The notes below the pieces were generated by a model. The model searched no databases and was not told the origin of the DNA. It saw only the letters and a list, made by a program, of their open reading frames with translations. Shown here in pieces: positions 42,589 through 51,542 of a DNA stretch of 64,000 bases (position 1 is the stretch's first letter; each line of letters begins with the position of its first letter). A program made the translations under genes and the position numbers. The stretch comes from Streptantibioticus silvisoli (lineage in GTDB: Bacteria > Actinomycetota > Actinomycetes > Streptomycetales > Streptomycetaceae). Location of the stretch: the NCBI RefSeq assembly GCF_027947535.2, contig NZ_JAAGKO020000047.1, positions 1 to 64,000 of the forward strand. Reading direction: 5' to 3'.

Positions 42589-44258
42589 GCGCGGTGACCG
42601 AGACCGGCGAGGAGCGCGCGGCGGACTGGGCGGAGGAGGACGACTGGACGACGGAGGCGCTGGCGCTGCTGCGCGACGTGCGCTCGCCGCACCGGCGCAA
42701 GCGGGCCGGGCAGGTCGGCTACGTCGTCTACTGCGTGCTGCTGCTCATCGGGGTGTGGGTGGCGCTGCCGAGCACCGGCTACTTCCTCCAGCAGTCCGAG
42801 GGTGCCGACTTCAGCGGCCACGGTCCCGCGGTACTGGCGGCGATCCCGTCCGGGGCGTGCGCGGTCGGGCTGGGCTGGATGCTGCTGATGGCCCGGGACG
42901 CGGTGTGGCGCGGCCCGGTGGTGCCGGCCCGCGAGAGCGTCGACTGGCTGCTGGCGCAGCCGGTGCGGGTATCGCGGGTGCTGCGCCCGTGGTGGTGGAC
43001 GTCGGCGGGCGTGTCGGCGGCGCTGGGCGTGCTGGTGGCGGCGCTGGGCATGGTGGTGCTCGGGCTGACCTGCCGGGTCGGTCTGGCGGCCGGGTTCGGC
43101 TGGTGCCTGGTGGGCTGCGCGGGCGTGCCGCTGCTGGCGGCGGGGATCGCGGTGCTGGTGGAGGGCAGCGTTCGCGCGTCGCTGTGGGTACGGCGGCTCT
43201 TCCCGTACGGCGCTCTGCTGGTCGTGGGCCTCGCGGCGCAGGCCGTGCTGGCGGTCGGCGGGCACCGGCTGCCGGGCCTGGAGCGGGCGGAACTGTGGTC
43301 GGGGCCGTGGGGCTGGGCGGGGATGGCGGCGCTGTCCCCGACCCGGGCCGCGGTGCCGGGCGGCGGGGTGGCCGCGGTGGCGCTGGTGGTGCTGGCGCTG
43401 GCGCTGGTCGTGACGGCCGACCGGACGGTGGGCCGGCTGGCGCTGTCGGTGGTACGGCAGCGGTCGCGGACGGCGACCGGGGTGATCAACGCGTTGGGCA
43501 CCACGGAGTTCCGGGCGGCGCGGCAGGTGGTCGCGGCGGCGTCCGGTGAGGCGCCGGGGGCGCGCTGGCGGTTGCCGGCGCCGCGCCGGACGTGGCTGGC
43601 GGTGCCGTGGCGGGACACGCTGGCGCTGCTGCGGGTGCCGGGGCGGCTGGGCCGGGCGGTGGTGATGGCGGTGCCGGCGGTGCTGGGCGGTGTGCTGGCG
43701 GCCGGCACGCACGGCGCGCCGGGGTTGCTGGCGTCGGCGGTGGCGCTGGCGTTCGCCTACTGGTCGCTGACGCAGCTGGTGGAACCGGCGCGGCTGGAGA
43801 CCGACGACACCCGGCGGGGCGCGTGGGCGCCCTATCCGTTCCGCGACCTGATGCTGCGGCACACCGCGGTACCGGTGCTGCTCGGGCTGCTGCTGTCGGT
43901 GCCCGTGCTGTGGGCGCTGCTGGCCGAGGGCGCCGGGGTACGGGCCCTGCTGGCGCCCGGTGTGGTGCCGCCGCTGGTGGGCGCCGCGCTGGTCAACGCC
44001 TGCCGGGGGGCCGCCAAGCAGAACCTGCTGTTCAGCCCGGCGTCCTCGTCGCCCACCGGCAGCATGGGCCCGCTGGTGTTCCTGGCCTGGTACGGGGCGG
44101 GCGCGCTGGTCGGCGTCGTCACCCTGGTGATCCCGCTGGTGGTGGCACTGCACGCCGGCACGGTCGCGTCGGTGCTCACCGCACTGATCGGCGACGCGGT
44201 GGTGACCGCGGTGATGGTCCGCTGGGCGGTCATGCGGATGGCGAAGCTGACGACGTAG
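42585..44258 (+). CDS. Multi-pass membrane protein partner of the ABC ATPase
   Basis: The 557-residue protein has an acidic N-terminus (EERAADWAEEDDWTTEALALL), then about twelve hydrophobic segments in two clusters separated by a loop carrying VVRQRSRTATGVINALGTTEFRAARQ. Four-base overlap with the ATPase gene implies translational coupling and a two-component exporter. It resembles actinobacterial ABC permease-like DUF6297-type proteins, though that identification is from memory. Function unknown. Confidence 0.8.
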   Translation: MSAVTETGEERAADWAEEDDWTTEALALLRDVRSPHRRKRAGQVGYVVYCVLLLIGVWVALPSTGYFLQQSEGADFSGHGPAVLAAIPSGACAVGLGWMLLMARDAVWRGPVVPARESVDWLLAQPVRVSRVLRPWWWTSAGVSAALGVLVAALGMVVLGLTCRVGLAAGFGWCLVGCAGVPLLAAGIAVLVEGSVRASLWVRRLFPYGALLVVGLAAQAVLAVGGHRLPGLERAELWSGPWGWAGMAALSPTRAAVPGGGVAAVALVVLALALVVTADRTVGRLALSVVRQRSRTATGVINALGTTEFRAARQVVAAASGEAPGARWRLPAPRRTWLAVPWRDTLALLRVPGRLGRAVVMAVPAVLGGVLAAGTHGAPGLLASAVALAFAYWSLTQLVEPARLETDDTRRGAWAPYPFRDLMLRHTAVPVLLGLLLSVPVLWALLAEGAGVRALLAPGVVPPLVGAALVNACRGAAKQNLLFSPASSSPTGSMGPLVFLAWYGAGALVGVVTLVIPLVVALHAGTVASVLTALIGDAVVTAVMVRWAVMRMAKLTT

Positions 44259-44700
44259 CGGCAGCGGTGGCCGGAAACGGGTGCGGGGCGTGGAGCGGGT
44301 GACGGTCCCGCTGCGATCCTCCGCCGGCCACGCCGACGTCGTAGCGGTAGCCGGTCCGGGAAGTGGGGCGTAGCCGGAACGTGCGGGGCGCGGGACGTAG
44401 CTCGTAGCCGGTGCGGGGCGCGGGCGGGGTGAGGTGGGCGGCTTCGTGCCTCCGTGCGGACGCGAACCGGTATCCGCTGTCCGCGCCGCCGGGCAAGCGC
44501 CTCGCACGCCGCCGCGGACCGCCCCCGTGCACCGGATTCGCCAGCGTCCCCTGCTCCCCGCCCCCGCCAACACCCGCCTTTCCCGGCCCCGTTCACAACA
44601 ACTCCATCCCCCGGCGCTGGTGGAGCCGGGCCCGGCCCGCTGATGATGACCGCACGGCGCCGTCGCGCCGCACGCTCAACAGCTCGCCGGGAGGACGCCC
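44259..44700. other. Intergenic stretch with degenerate GTAGCCGG repeats
   Basis: GTAG-headed GC repeats (GTAGCCGG.GCGGGGCG) occur near 44255, 44347, 44370 and 44404, the first overlapping the stop codon of the membrane gene. The remainder to 44700 leads to the IorB start; GGGAGG at 44690 is its ribosome site. No gene is supported. Confidence 0.4.
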
Positions 44701-47040
44701 ATGACCCAGTACAGCCGGCCGCCGAGGCCGGAGGAACCCGGCCCGCAGCATCCGGGGCGGCGGCGGTTCCTCGGATACGTCCTGGCGGCGCCGACCTTGG
44801 TGGCGGCGGCGCAGATCGGGGGGACGGCGCTGGCCCCGCAGACCGCGCGGGCCGCCGGGCTGCCGACGCTGCCGCAGCCGTCGGAGCTGTACGACCTCAA
44901 CGACCTGCTGACCGACGCCGCGCTGCCGACGTCGGGGCTGATCACCGTCACGGTCAACGCGGACGGCACGGCGTCCTTCGCGCTGCCGCGCGCGGAGGTC
45001 GGCCAGGGCATCACCACCTCCAGCGCGATGCTGATCGCCGAGGAGCTGGACCTGCCGCTGGACAAGATCACCGTCACGCTGGCCGACGCCCGCCCGGAGC
45101 TGCTGTTCAACCAGCTGACCGGCGGTTCCAACACCACGATCTCCACCTACACCCCGATCCGGGTCGCCGCCAGCGTGGCCCGCGGCCGGCTGCTGAGGGC
45201 CGCGTCGCAGGTGCTGGGCGACGCGGTGGACACCCTGACGGTCGAGGCCGGCGTCATCACCGGCAGCGGCGGCCGGTCGGTGGGCTACGGCGAGCTGGCG
45301 GTGCGCGCGGCCGGCGCCGGCGTCGAGCCGGTCGCGGTGACGCTGAAGCCGGCGTCGCGGTTCACCGTCATCGGCACCCCGCAGGGCCGGATCGACGCCC
45401 GCGACATCGTCACCGGCCGCAAGCAGTTCGCCATGGACCTGGCGGTGCCGGACGCGCTGCCGACCATGGTGTGCCGGCCGCCGACGATCAACGGCACCGT
45501 GAAGGCGGTCGCCAACACCGCGGCGGTGGCGGCGATGCCGGGCGTCACCGACGTCGCGGTGGTCTCCACCGGTGTCGCGGTGCGCGCGCGGACCTTCGGC
45601 CAGTGCGTCGACGCGGTGCGGGCGCTGGAGGTGACGTGGGGGCCGGGCACCGAGGACGGCAGGTCGGACGCCGACGTGCTCAAGGAACTGCGGGCGGCCG
45701 AGATCCCGTTGCTGGTGCCGGCGGTGCCGTTGCTGGCGAAGACCATCGACGCCGACTTCACCTTCTGGTTCGCCAGCAACAGCGCCCTGGAGCCCAACTG
45801 CGCCGTCGCCGACGTGCGTTCGGGCAGCGCCGAGGTGTGGGCGGGGCTGAAGTCGCCGATCGTGGCGCAGGAGGCGATCGCGGCGGAGCTGGGGCTGCCG
45901 GTGGCGTCGGTGACCGTTCATGTCACGCAGTCCGGCGGGTCGTTCGGCCGCAAGCTGTTCCCGGACGCGGCGGTGGAGGCCGCCGTGGTCTCCCGGGCGA
46001 TGGGCAAGCCGGTCAAGCTGATGTGGCACCGCACCGACGAGTTCCGGCAGGGCCGCACCCACCCGATGTCCACCGCACGGGTGCGGGCCACCGTGCTGCT
46101 GGGCCAGGTGCTGACCTACGAGCAGCGGCACACCTCGGTCAGCACCGACTTCAGCCACGGCCTCGGCGAGATCATCACCGCCCTGGCCGCCAAACTCCCG
46201 GTCGGCGACCTCACGTTCTCCGAGACCGTCTTCGAACTGACCCAGCAGTCGCCGTACGACTTCGGGGTCACCACGCAGCTGCTCAACGAGGTCGACACCG
46301 GCTTCAACACCGGCAGCATGCGCAACATCTACTCGCCCAACGTGCGCACCGCGCAGGAACTCGTCGTCGACCGGATCGGCGAGGCGCTGGGCAAGGACCC
46401 GTACCAGGTACGGGACGCGTTCTTGAAGGACGACCGCACCCGCGCGGTGCTGGAGAAGGTCGCGCTGGACGGGAGCTGGGGCCGGGCCATGGAGCCGGGC
46501 ACCGCGCAGGGCATCGCGATCCACACCGAGTACCACGGCGCGGTCGCCGTGCTCACCGAGATCGACTGCCGTCCGGCCACCACCGGACGGCAGATCACCG
46601 ACGCCTGCACCGGCCCGCGGGTGACCAAGGTGGTGTGCGCGGTCGACGTGGGCCTGGCCGTCAACCCCACCGGCCTGCGGGCCCAGATGATGGGCGGCAT
46701 CATGGACGGCATCGCGATGGCGCTCACTTCCAGCCTGCACCTGACGGACGGGTACTTCCAGGAGGGCAGCTGGGACGACTACTTCTACACCCGGCAGTGG
46801 AACACCCCGCCGGAGCTGGACATCACCGTGATGCCGCCGACCACCGGGGTGCCGGGCGGCGCGGGCGAGTTCGGGGTGGCCGCCGCCATGGCCTCGGCCG
46901 CCTGCGCCTACACCCGCGCGACCGGCTCGATGCCCACCGCCTTCCCGGTCAACCACGACGGCCCGCTGGGCTTCACGCCGCTGCCGACCGTGCCCCCGAT
47001 CCCCCAGTCCCCCACCGACGGCCTCGACCACGTCTCCTAG
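44701..47040 (+). CDS. Molybdenum hydroxylase large subunit, isoquinoline 1-oxidoreductase (IorB) type
   Basis: The 779-residue subunit binds the molybdopterin cofactor and oxidises an aldehyde or N-heterocycle. It carries a Tat signal (GRRRFLGYVLAAPTLVAAAQ), so the enzyme is exported with its partner. Visible motifs are AEVGQGITTSSAMLIAEEL (45-50 kb side of the fold), GGSFGRKLFPDAAVEAAVVSR and the catalytic-Glu loop GVPGGAGEFGVAAAMASAAC. The beta-type layout with duplicated first domain matches IorB. ATG 44701 follows GGGAGG. The 2Fe-2S subunit gene begins 9 bp later. No FAD subunit and no XdhC-like chaperone are adjacent. Confidence 0.92.
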   Translation: MTQYSRPPRPEEPGPQHPGRRRFLGYVLAAPTLVAAAQIGGTALAPQTARAAGLPTLPQPSELYDLNDLLTDAALPTSGLITVTVNADGTASFALPRAEVGQGITTSSAMLIAEELDLPLDKITVTLADARPELLFNQLTGGSNTTISTYTPIRVAASVARGRLLRAASQVLGDAVDTLTVEAGVITGSGGRSVGYGELAVRAAGAGVEPVAVTLKPASRFTVIGTPQGRIDARDIVTGRKQFAMDLAVPDALPTMVCRPPTINGTVKAVANTAAVAAMPGVTDVAVVSTGVAVRARTFGQCVDAVRALEVTWGPGTEDGRSDADVLKELRAAEIPLLVPAVPLLAKTIDADFTFWFASNSALEPNCAVADVRSGSAEVWAGLKSPIVAQEAIAAELGLPVASVTVHVTQSGGSFGRKLFPDAAVEAAVVSRAMGKPVKLMWHRTDEFRQGRTHPMSTARVRATVLLGQVLTYEQRHTSVSTDFSHGLGEIITALAAKLPVGDLTFSETVFELTQQSPYDFGVTTQLLNEVDTGFNTGSMRNIYSPNVRTAQELVVDRIGEALGKDPYQVRDAFLKDDRTRAVLEKVALDGSWGRAMEPGTAQGIAIHTEYHGAVAVLTEIDCRPATTGRQITDACTGPRVTKVVCAVDVGLAVNPTGLRAQMMGGIMDGIAMALTSSLHLTDGYFQEGSWDDYFYTRQWNTPPELDITVMPPTTGVPGGAGEFGVAAAMASAACAYTRATGSMPTAFPVNHDGPLGFTPLPTVPPIPQSPTDGLDHVS

Positions 47041-47048
47041 GAGCCCCC

Positions 47049-47525
47049 GTGCCCACTCACTCCTTCATCCTCAACGGCGAACGGGTCAGCGTCGACATCG
47101 AAGACGACGTGCGGCTGCTGTGGGTCCTGCGTGACGTGCTCGGCGTCACCGGGCCGAAGTACGGCTGCGGGCTCCGGGTGTGCATGGCGTGCACCAGCCA
47201 CCTCAACGGCAAGGCGTTCAACCCCTGTTCGGTGCCGGTCTCCGCGCTCGGGGAGTCCGACGAGGTCACCACCATCGAGGGGCTGGCCGCCACCTCCGGC
47301 CAGGACCTGCACCCGATGCAGGAGGCCTGGATCGACACCGACGTCGCCCAGTGCGGCTACTGCCAGCCCGGCCAGATCATGACCGCGGTGGCCAAGGTGG
47401 AGCAGGCACGGGCGGAGGGGCGTTCGCTGACCGACGCCGACTTCGACGAGATCCGCAACATCTGCCGCTGCGGCACCTACCACCGCATCCGCGAGGCCAT
47501 CGCGGCCGGCGCCGCGAAGATGTGA
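47049..47525 (+). CDS. 2Fe-2S subunit of the molybdenum hydroxylase (IorA type)
   Basis: The 158-residue protein carries two 2Fe-2S clusters that take electrons from the molybdenum centre. The plant-type cluster uses YGCGLRVCMAC and a later Cys; the second is in QCGYCQPGQI and ICRCGTYHRI. GTG 47049 follows the large-subunit stop by 8 bp, so the genes are coupled. There is no own signal peptide; it would be carried across by the Tat signal of the large subunit. The electron acceptor is probably a cytochrome or other membrane carrier. Confidence 0.94.
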   Translation: MPTHSFILNGERVSVDIEDDVRLLWVLRDVLGVTGPKYGCGLRVCMACTSHLNGKAFNPCSVPVSALGESDEVTTIEGLAATSGQDLHPMQEAWIDTDVAQCGYCQPGQIMTAVAKVEQARAEGRSLTDADFDEIRNICRCGTYHRIREAIAAGAAKM

Positions 47526-48107
47526 CCGCGCCGGCCCCGGCAGCAGCGCGCCGGGGCCGCCGGCCACGCCTCGGTCCCGGCAGTCGCGCCGTTGCCCCGA
47601 CGACCGCGCGCCGGGGCCGGAAACCGCCCTCCGGGGCTGACCGGAATCACCTCTTCCGCATACCGGCATACGTGGCGATCTGTCCGGCTATCCGGGTCTT
47701 CCGCCGGTCTGCCTGCCATGGCGGTACCGCACATTCCGCTTGCAGAAGCCGCACAGCAACCTGACGGAATCTCATATCCTCACCGAATCGCGGGACGTTG
47801 GACCCGTTATGTCCGAGTCGGCGGCGACCGCTCCCCATGTGTTCCCCATCGGGGTGTGAAGGTCCGGTCACCGACCGGTGAAAAGCGGCGCGGTGTGTCA
47901 CGAAGGAATATCGAAACGGGCCCGGCCGGCGGCGTCCCAACTGGAATCTCCGGCGTTGATCGTGCTTTGATCCCGGACCATACGGAGATGAAAAACCGGT
48001 TCCCGGGCCACGGGCGCCGCATGATCACAGCCGTTGCACGGCCGATTCGGACTGCCGCCGGACCGGCCACCCGTGACAACCGCCAACAGCAAGAAGGGAA
48101 GCGCGCC
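47526..48107. promoter_or_regulatory. Long, relatively AT-rich leader region before the GG-leader peptide gene
   Basis: No gene is supported in 580 bp. Candidate signals are TTGATC repeated at 47956-47961 and 47967-47972 (11-bp spacing), the dyad CCGGT-CACCG-ACCGG at 47864-47878 and the dyad CCCCATCGGGG near 47844. A -10 could not be fixed. The peptide ribosome site AAGAAGGGA ends the region. The lower GC suggests regulatory DNA rather than a missed gene. Confidence 0.45.
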
Positions 48108-48314
48108 ATGAGCGACTTCACCCCGCAGGTCGAGACCCGCGAGATTGCCGACAGCGACCTGGACAACATTTCCGGTGGCGTGCTGGGCATTGACCTCAAC
48201 ACCACCCTCGCGCCGGTCGTGGGCACCCTCGACGGTGTCCTCCCGGTCTCCGGCACGCTGAACACCGTGACCGGCGCCCTGCCGACCCAGGTCACCGGCC
48301 CGCTGGGTCTGTGA
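48108..48314 (+). CDS. Double-glycine leader peptide precursor (68 aa), cargo of NHLP-type exporter
   Basis: The 68-residue peptide has a 24-residue leader ending IADSDLDNISGG. It fits the double-glycine consensus with Ile at -12, Asp at -8, Leu at -7, Ile at -4 and Gly-Gly at -2/-1. The predicted 44-residue core starts VLGIDLNTT and ends TGPLGL. The core has no Cys, Lys, Arg or His, two Asp, many Thr/Val/Leu/Gly, and near-repeats GTLDGV and GTLNTV. ATG 48108 follows AAGAAGGGA. A C39-peptidase exporter lies downstream on the same strand, so cleavage after Gly24 during export is expected. No lanthionine, cyclodehydratase or radical-SAM gene is near. Bioactivity is unknown; a bacteriocin, signal or surface-active peptide are all possible. 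Confidence 0.85.
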   Translation: MSDFTPQVETREIADSDLDNISGGVLGIDLNTTLAPVVGTLDGVLPVSGTLNTVTGALPTQVTGPLGL

Positions 48315-48332
48315 TCAGGAACGCATGAACGG

Positions 48333-48350
48333 CCGGGCCGCACGGCCCGG
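48333..48350 (+). terminator. Short hairpin just after the peptide gene
   Basis: CCGGGCC (48333-48339) and GGCCCGG (48344-48350) form a 7-bp stem with loop GCAC, 18 bp after the peptide stop. AGCATTTACC follows, a weak T-tract. Confidence 0.5.
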
Positions 48351-48397
48351 AGCATTTACCGGCGCACGCGATACATAAAAATACCGCAGAGTCGGCC

Positions 48398-48431
48398 ATG
48401 GGGCCCCGGAATTCACTTTCCGGGGTCCCAT
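48398..48431 (+). terminator. 14-bp stem hairpin between peptide and exporter genes
   Basis: Arms 48398-48411 (ATGGGGCCCCGGAA) and 48418-48431 pair fully apart from one G-T wobble; the loop is TTCACT. Together with the hairpin at 48333 it probably attenuates transcription, so the peptide mRNA would exceed exporter mRNA, as is common for exported peptide loci. Confidence 0.65.
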
Positions 48432-48500
48432 GGGTGCTGTCCCCGGCCATTCCGGGCGGCAGCGGTAATTCCGTCGAAACGCAGTCGGAGGAACGCTTCC

Positions 48501-49307
48501 GTGCAGTTCCGGCACAAAGCGCTGGCGAAGCTCCAGTCGCCCGAGGAACTCGACGTACCGGTGCGCTTCGCCCGGCCGCAGGGCTGGCTGGTGCTGGCGG
48601 TCACCGTCGTACTGATGGCCGCCGGCGCCTGGTGGGCCGTCGCCGGTACCGTCACGCCCCGGACCACCGCCGCCGGCGCCCTCACCCACGGCGAGGGCGG
48701 CTTCACCGTCCAGAGCCCGTACCCCGGCCAGGTCACCGCCGTCCACGCGCAGTTGGGCGCCACCCTGCCGCGCGGCGCCGCCGTCCTGGCGGTGGCCGAC
48801 GCCGGCCGGACGTACACCGTGCGGATGCCCGCGACCGGCCGGATCACCACCGTCGGCGCCCGGATCGGCGCGGTGGTGGCCACCGGCGCCGACCTGGTCA
48901 CCGTCGAGCGCGTCGACAGCCCCGCCGACCCGCTGCTGGCGGTGCTGTACGCGCCGCAGGACACCGCGGCGACCATCCCGGCCGGTGCCGCCGTCGACCT
49001 GACCGTGGCCGGCGTCCCGGCCCACCCCGGCGGCACGCTGAGCGGCACCGTGGTGTCGGTCGGCCGCACCCCGCAGAGCCGCACCGACATCAGCGACTTC
49101 CTCGGCGACCCGGACCTGGCGCGGGTGCTGGACCCCGGCGGCGCCCCGGTCGCCGTCCTGGTGCGGCTGCGGCGCTCCACCGCGACGCGGTCCGGCTACG
49201 CCTGGTCGGGCGGCCCGGGACCGTCCGGCGCCCCGCAGTCCGGCACCCCGGTGAGCGGTTCGGTGCACCTGGCCGCGCAGCACCCCGCCGACTGGATCCT
49301 GCCGTGA
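48501..49307 (+). CDS. NHLM/NHLP-type secretion accessory protein (HlyD-like)
   Basis: The 268-residue protein has one N-terminal membrane anchor (about 28-50, WLVLAVTVVLMAAGAWWAVAG) and a periplasmic-type barrel/lipoyl hybrid (AAGALTHGEGGFTVQSPYPGQVTAVHAQLGATLPRGAAVLAVADAG). It matches the membrane-fusion proteins of NHLM bacteriocin export systems, here in a Gram-positive. It likely couples the two ABC proteins and stabilises the channel. GTG 48501 has GGAGGA at 48488. Its stop overlaps the next start by four bases. Confidence 0.85.
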   Translation: MQFRHKALAKLQSPEELDVPVRFARPQGWLVLAVTVVLMAAGAWWAVAGTVTPRTTAAGALTHGEGGFTVQSPYPGQVTAVHAQLGATLPRGAAVLAVADAGRTYTVRMPATGRITTVGARIGAVVATGADLVTVERVDSPADPLLAVLYAPQDTAATIPAGAAVDLTVAGVPAHPGGTLSGTVVSVGRTPQSRTDISDFLGDPDLARVLDPGGAPVAVLVRLRRSTATRSGYAWSGGPGPSGAPQSGTPVSGSVHLAAQHPADWILP

Positions 49308-51541
49308 GCGCCCGGCACCGGCCCGCGCCCCCGCCGCCGGTCGGCCGGCGCGCCCGGCACCGCCCGCCGGCCGCGCCCAGGCCCGCCGGCCGGCCGGTGA
49401 CGACCCCGACGGTGCTCCAGATGGAGGCCGTCGAGTGCGGCGCGGCGGCGCTGGCCATGGTGCTGGCCCACCACGGACGGCACGTGCCGCTGGAGGAGCT
49501 GCGGATCGCCTGCGGCGTCTCGCGCGACGGCTCGCGGGCCAGCAACATCCTGAAGGCCGCCCGCAGTTACGGCCTGGAAGCCAAGGGCATGCAGATGGAG
49601 CCGGCCGCGCTCGCCGAGGTGACCGCGCCGGCCGTGCTGTTCTGGGAGTTCAACCACTTCGTGGTCTACGAGGGCGTCACCCGGCGCTTCGGCCGCACCA
49701 GCTACCGGCTCAACGACCCGGCACGCGGGCGGCGTTCGGTGACGGCCGAGGACTTCGACGGCAGCTTCACCGGGGTGGCGCTGGTCTTCGGCACCGGCGA
49801 GGGGTTCCGGCGCGGCGGGCGGCGCCCGGGGGTGGCCCGCGCGGTGCCGGGCCGGCTGCGCGGCACCTCGGGGACCATGCTGGCCGCGCTGCTGGCCAGT
49901 TTCCTGCTGGTGGTGGTCGGCGCCGCGCAACCCGCGCTCAGCCGCACCTACATCGACCTGTTCCTGCTGGGCGGCCAGACCTCGCTGCTGCCGGTGCTGT
50001 TCACCTCCATGGCGGCGCTGACCGCGCTGACGGTGGTGCTGACCGCGACCCAGCAGGCCAACCTGCTGCGCGGCCGGATCATCTCCTCCACGCTGGGCAG
50101 CGCCCGGTTCCTGCGGCACCTGCTGCGGCTGCCGGTGACGTTCTTCGCCCAGCGCAGCCCGGCCGACCTGGTCCAGCGCCTCCAGTCGAACGACTCGGTG
50201 GCCGAGACCCTCGCCCGCGACCTGGCCTCGGCCGGCGTCGACCTGGTCGTGGTCGTGCTGTACGCGGTGCTGCTGTGGGCGTACGACCCGCAGTTGACCC
50301 TGATCGGCATCGGCATCGCGCTGTTCAACGTGCTGGCGCTGCGCGTCGTGGTGCGGCTGCGTGGCACCGGTACGCAGAAACTGCGCGCCGACAGCGCCCG
50401 GTTGACCAACACCTCCTACAGCGGCCTCCAGCTGATCGAGACGATGAAGGCCACCGGCGGTGAGAACGGCTACTTCCGGCGCTGGGCCGGGCAGCACGCC
50501 ACCACGCTGGAGGGGCAGCAGCGGCTGGGGGTGCCCAGCGCCGCGCTGGCGGTGGTGGCGCCGACGCTGGCGGCGCTCAACAGCGCGCTGATCCTGCTGA
50601 TCGGCGGGCTGCGCGCGGTCGAGGGCAACGTCTCGATCGGCCTGCTGGTGGCGTTCCAGGCGCTGGTGACCAGCTTCACCGCGCCGGTCACCCGGCTCAA
50701 CGGGGTGGCGGGCCGGGTGCAGGACTTCGCCGCCGACGTGCGCCGGCTCAAGGACGTCGAGGGTTTCCCCGCCGACCCGTCGCTGACCCGGGAACGCTCC
50801 GGCGACGGCGACACCCGCCGGCTGCGCGGCCATGTGACGCTGGACAACGTCACGTTCGGCTACAGCCCGCTGGACAAGCCGTTGCTGACCGGGTTCTCGC
50901 TGACCGTGGGGCCCGGGCGGCAGGTGGCGCTGGTCGGCGGGTCGGGCAGCGGCAAGTCGACGGTGTCGCGGCTGATCTCCGGGCTGTACGAGCCGTGGGA
51001 GGGCGAGATCCTGCTGGACGGCCGGCGGCTGGCGGACATCCCGCGCGGCGCGCTGTCGGCGTCGGTGTCCTTCGTCGACCAGGACGTCTTCCTGTTCGAG
51101 GGCACGGTGCGCGACAACGTGGCGCTGTGGGACCCCTCGATCCCGGACGAGGCGGTCACCCAGGCGCTGCGCGACGCGGCGGTGCTCGACGCGGTCTCCC
51201 GGCGGCCCGGCGGCATCCGCACCCGGGTCGAGCAGGACGGCCGCAACTTCTCCGGCGGCCAGCGGCAGCGGCTGGAGATCGCCCGGGCGCTGGTGCGGCA
51301 GCCCAGCGTGCTGGTGCTGGACGAGGTGACCAGCGCGCTGGACGCGGAGACCGAACAGGTCATCATCGACAACCTGCGCCGCCGCGGCTGCGCCTGCGTG
51401 GTGATCGCCCACCGGCTCAGCACGGTCCGCGACAGCGACGAGATCGTGGTGCTGGACCACGGTGCCGTGGTGGAACGCGGCCGGCACGACGCACTGCTGG
51501 CGGCCGGCGGGCCGTACGCGCGACTGGTCCAGGAGCACTGA
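49304..51541 (+). CDS. NHLM-type peptidase-containing ABC exporter (C39 + TM + NBD)
   Basis: The 745-residue bifunctional exporter cleaves double-glycine leaders and pumps the core out. The C39 peptidase domain (about 35-160) has the oxyanion Gln39, Cys45 (EAVECGAAALAMVLAHHG), His118 (FNHFVVYEG) and Asp138 (LNDPARG). Six membrane segments follow (about 175-460). The NBD (about 505-745) has Walker A GGSGSGKST, signature [15 protein letters not shown], Walker B VLVLDEVTSALD and IAHRLSTV. GTG 49304 overlaps the HlyD stop. All peptidase residues are intact, so it should process the peptide at 48108. Confidence 0.94.
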   Translation: MSARHRPAPPPPVGRRARHRPPAAPRPAGRPVTTPTVLQMEAVECGAAALAMVLAHHGRHVPLEELRIACGVSRDGSRASNILKAARSYGLEAKGMQMEPAALAEVTAPAVLFWEFNHFVVYEGVTRRFGRTSYRLNDPARGRRSVTAEDFDGSFTGVALVFGTGEGFRRGGRRPGVARAVPGRLRGTSGTMLAALLASFLLVVVGAAQPALSRTYIDLFLLGGQTSLLPVLFTSMAALTALTVVLTATQQANLLRGRIISSTLGSARFLRHLLRLPVTFFAQRSPADLVQRLQSNDSVAETLARDLASAGVDLVVVVLYAVLLWAYDPQLTLIGIGIALFNVLALRVVVRLRGTGTQKLRADSARLTNTSYSGLQLIETMKATGGENGYFRRWAGQHATTLEGQQRLGVPSAALAVVAPTLAALNSALILLIGGLRAVEGNVSIGLLVAFQALVTSFTAPVTRLNGVAGRVQDFAADVRRLKDVEGFPADPSLTRERSGDGDTRRLRGHVTLDNVTFGYSPLDKPLLTGFSLTVGPGRQVALVGGSGSGKSTVSRLISGLYEPWEGEILLDGRRLADIPRGALSASVSFVDQDVFLFEGTVRDNVALWDPSIPDEAVTQALRDAAVLDAVSRRPGGIRTRVEQDGRNFSGGQRQRLEIARALVRQPSVLVLDEVTSALDAETEQVIIDNLRRRGCACVVIAHRLSTVRDSDEIVVLDHGAVVERGRHDALLAAGGPYARLVQEH

Positions 51542-51542
51542 C

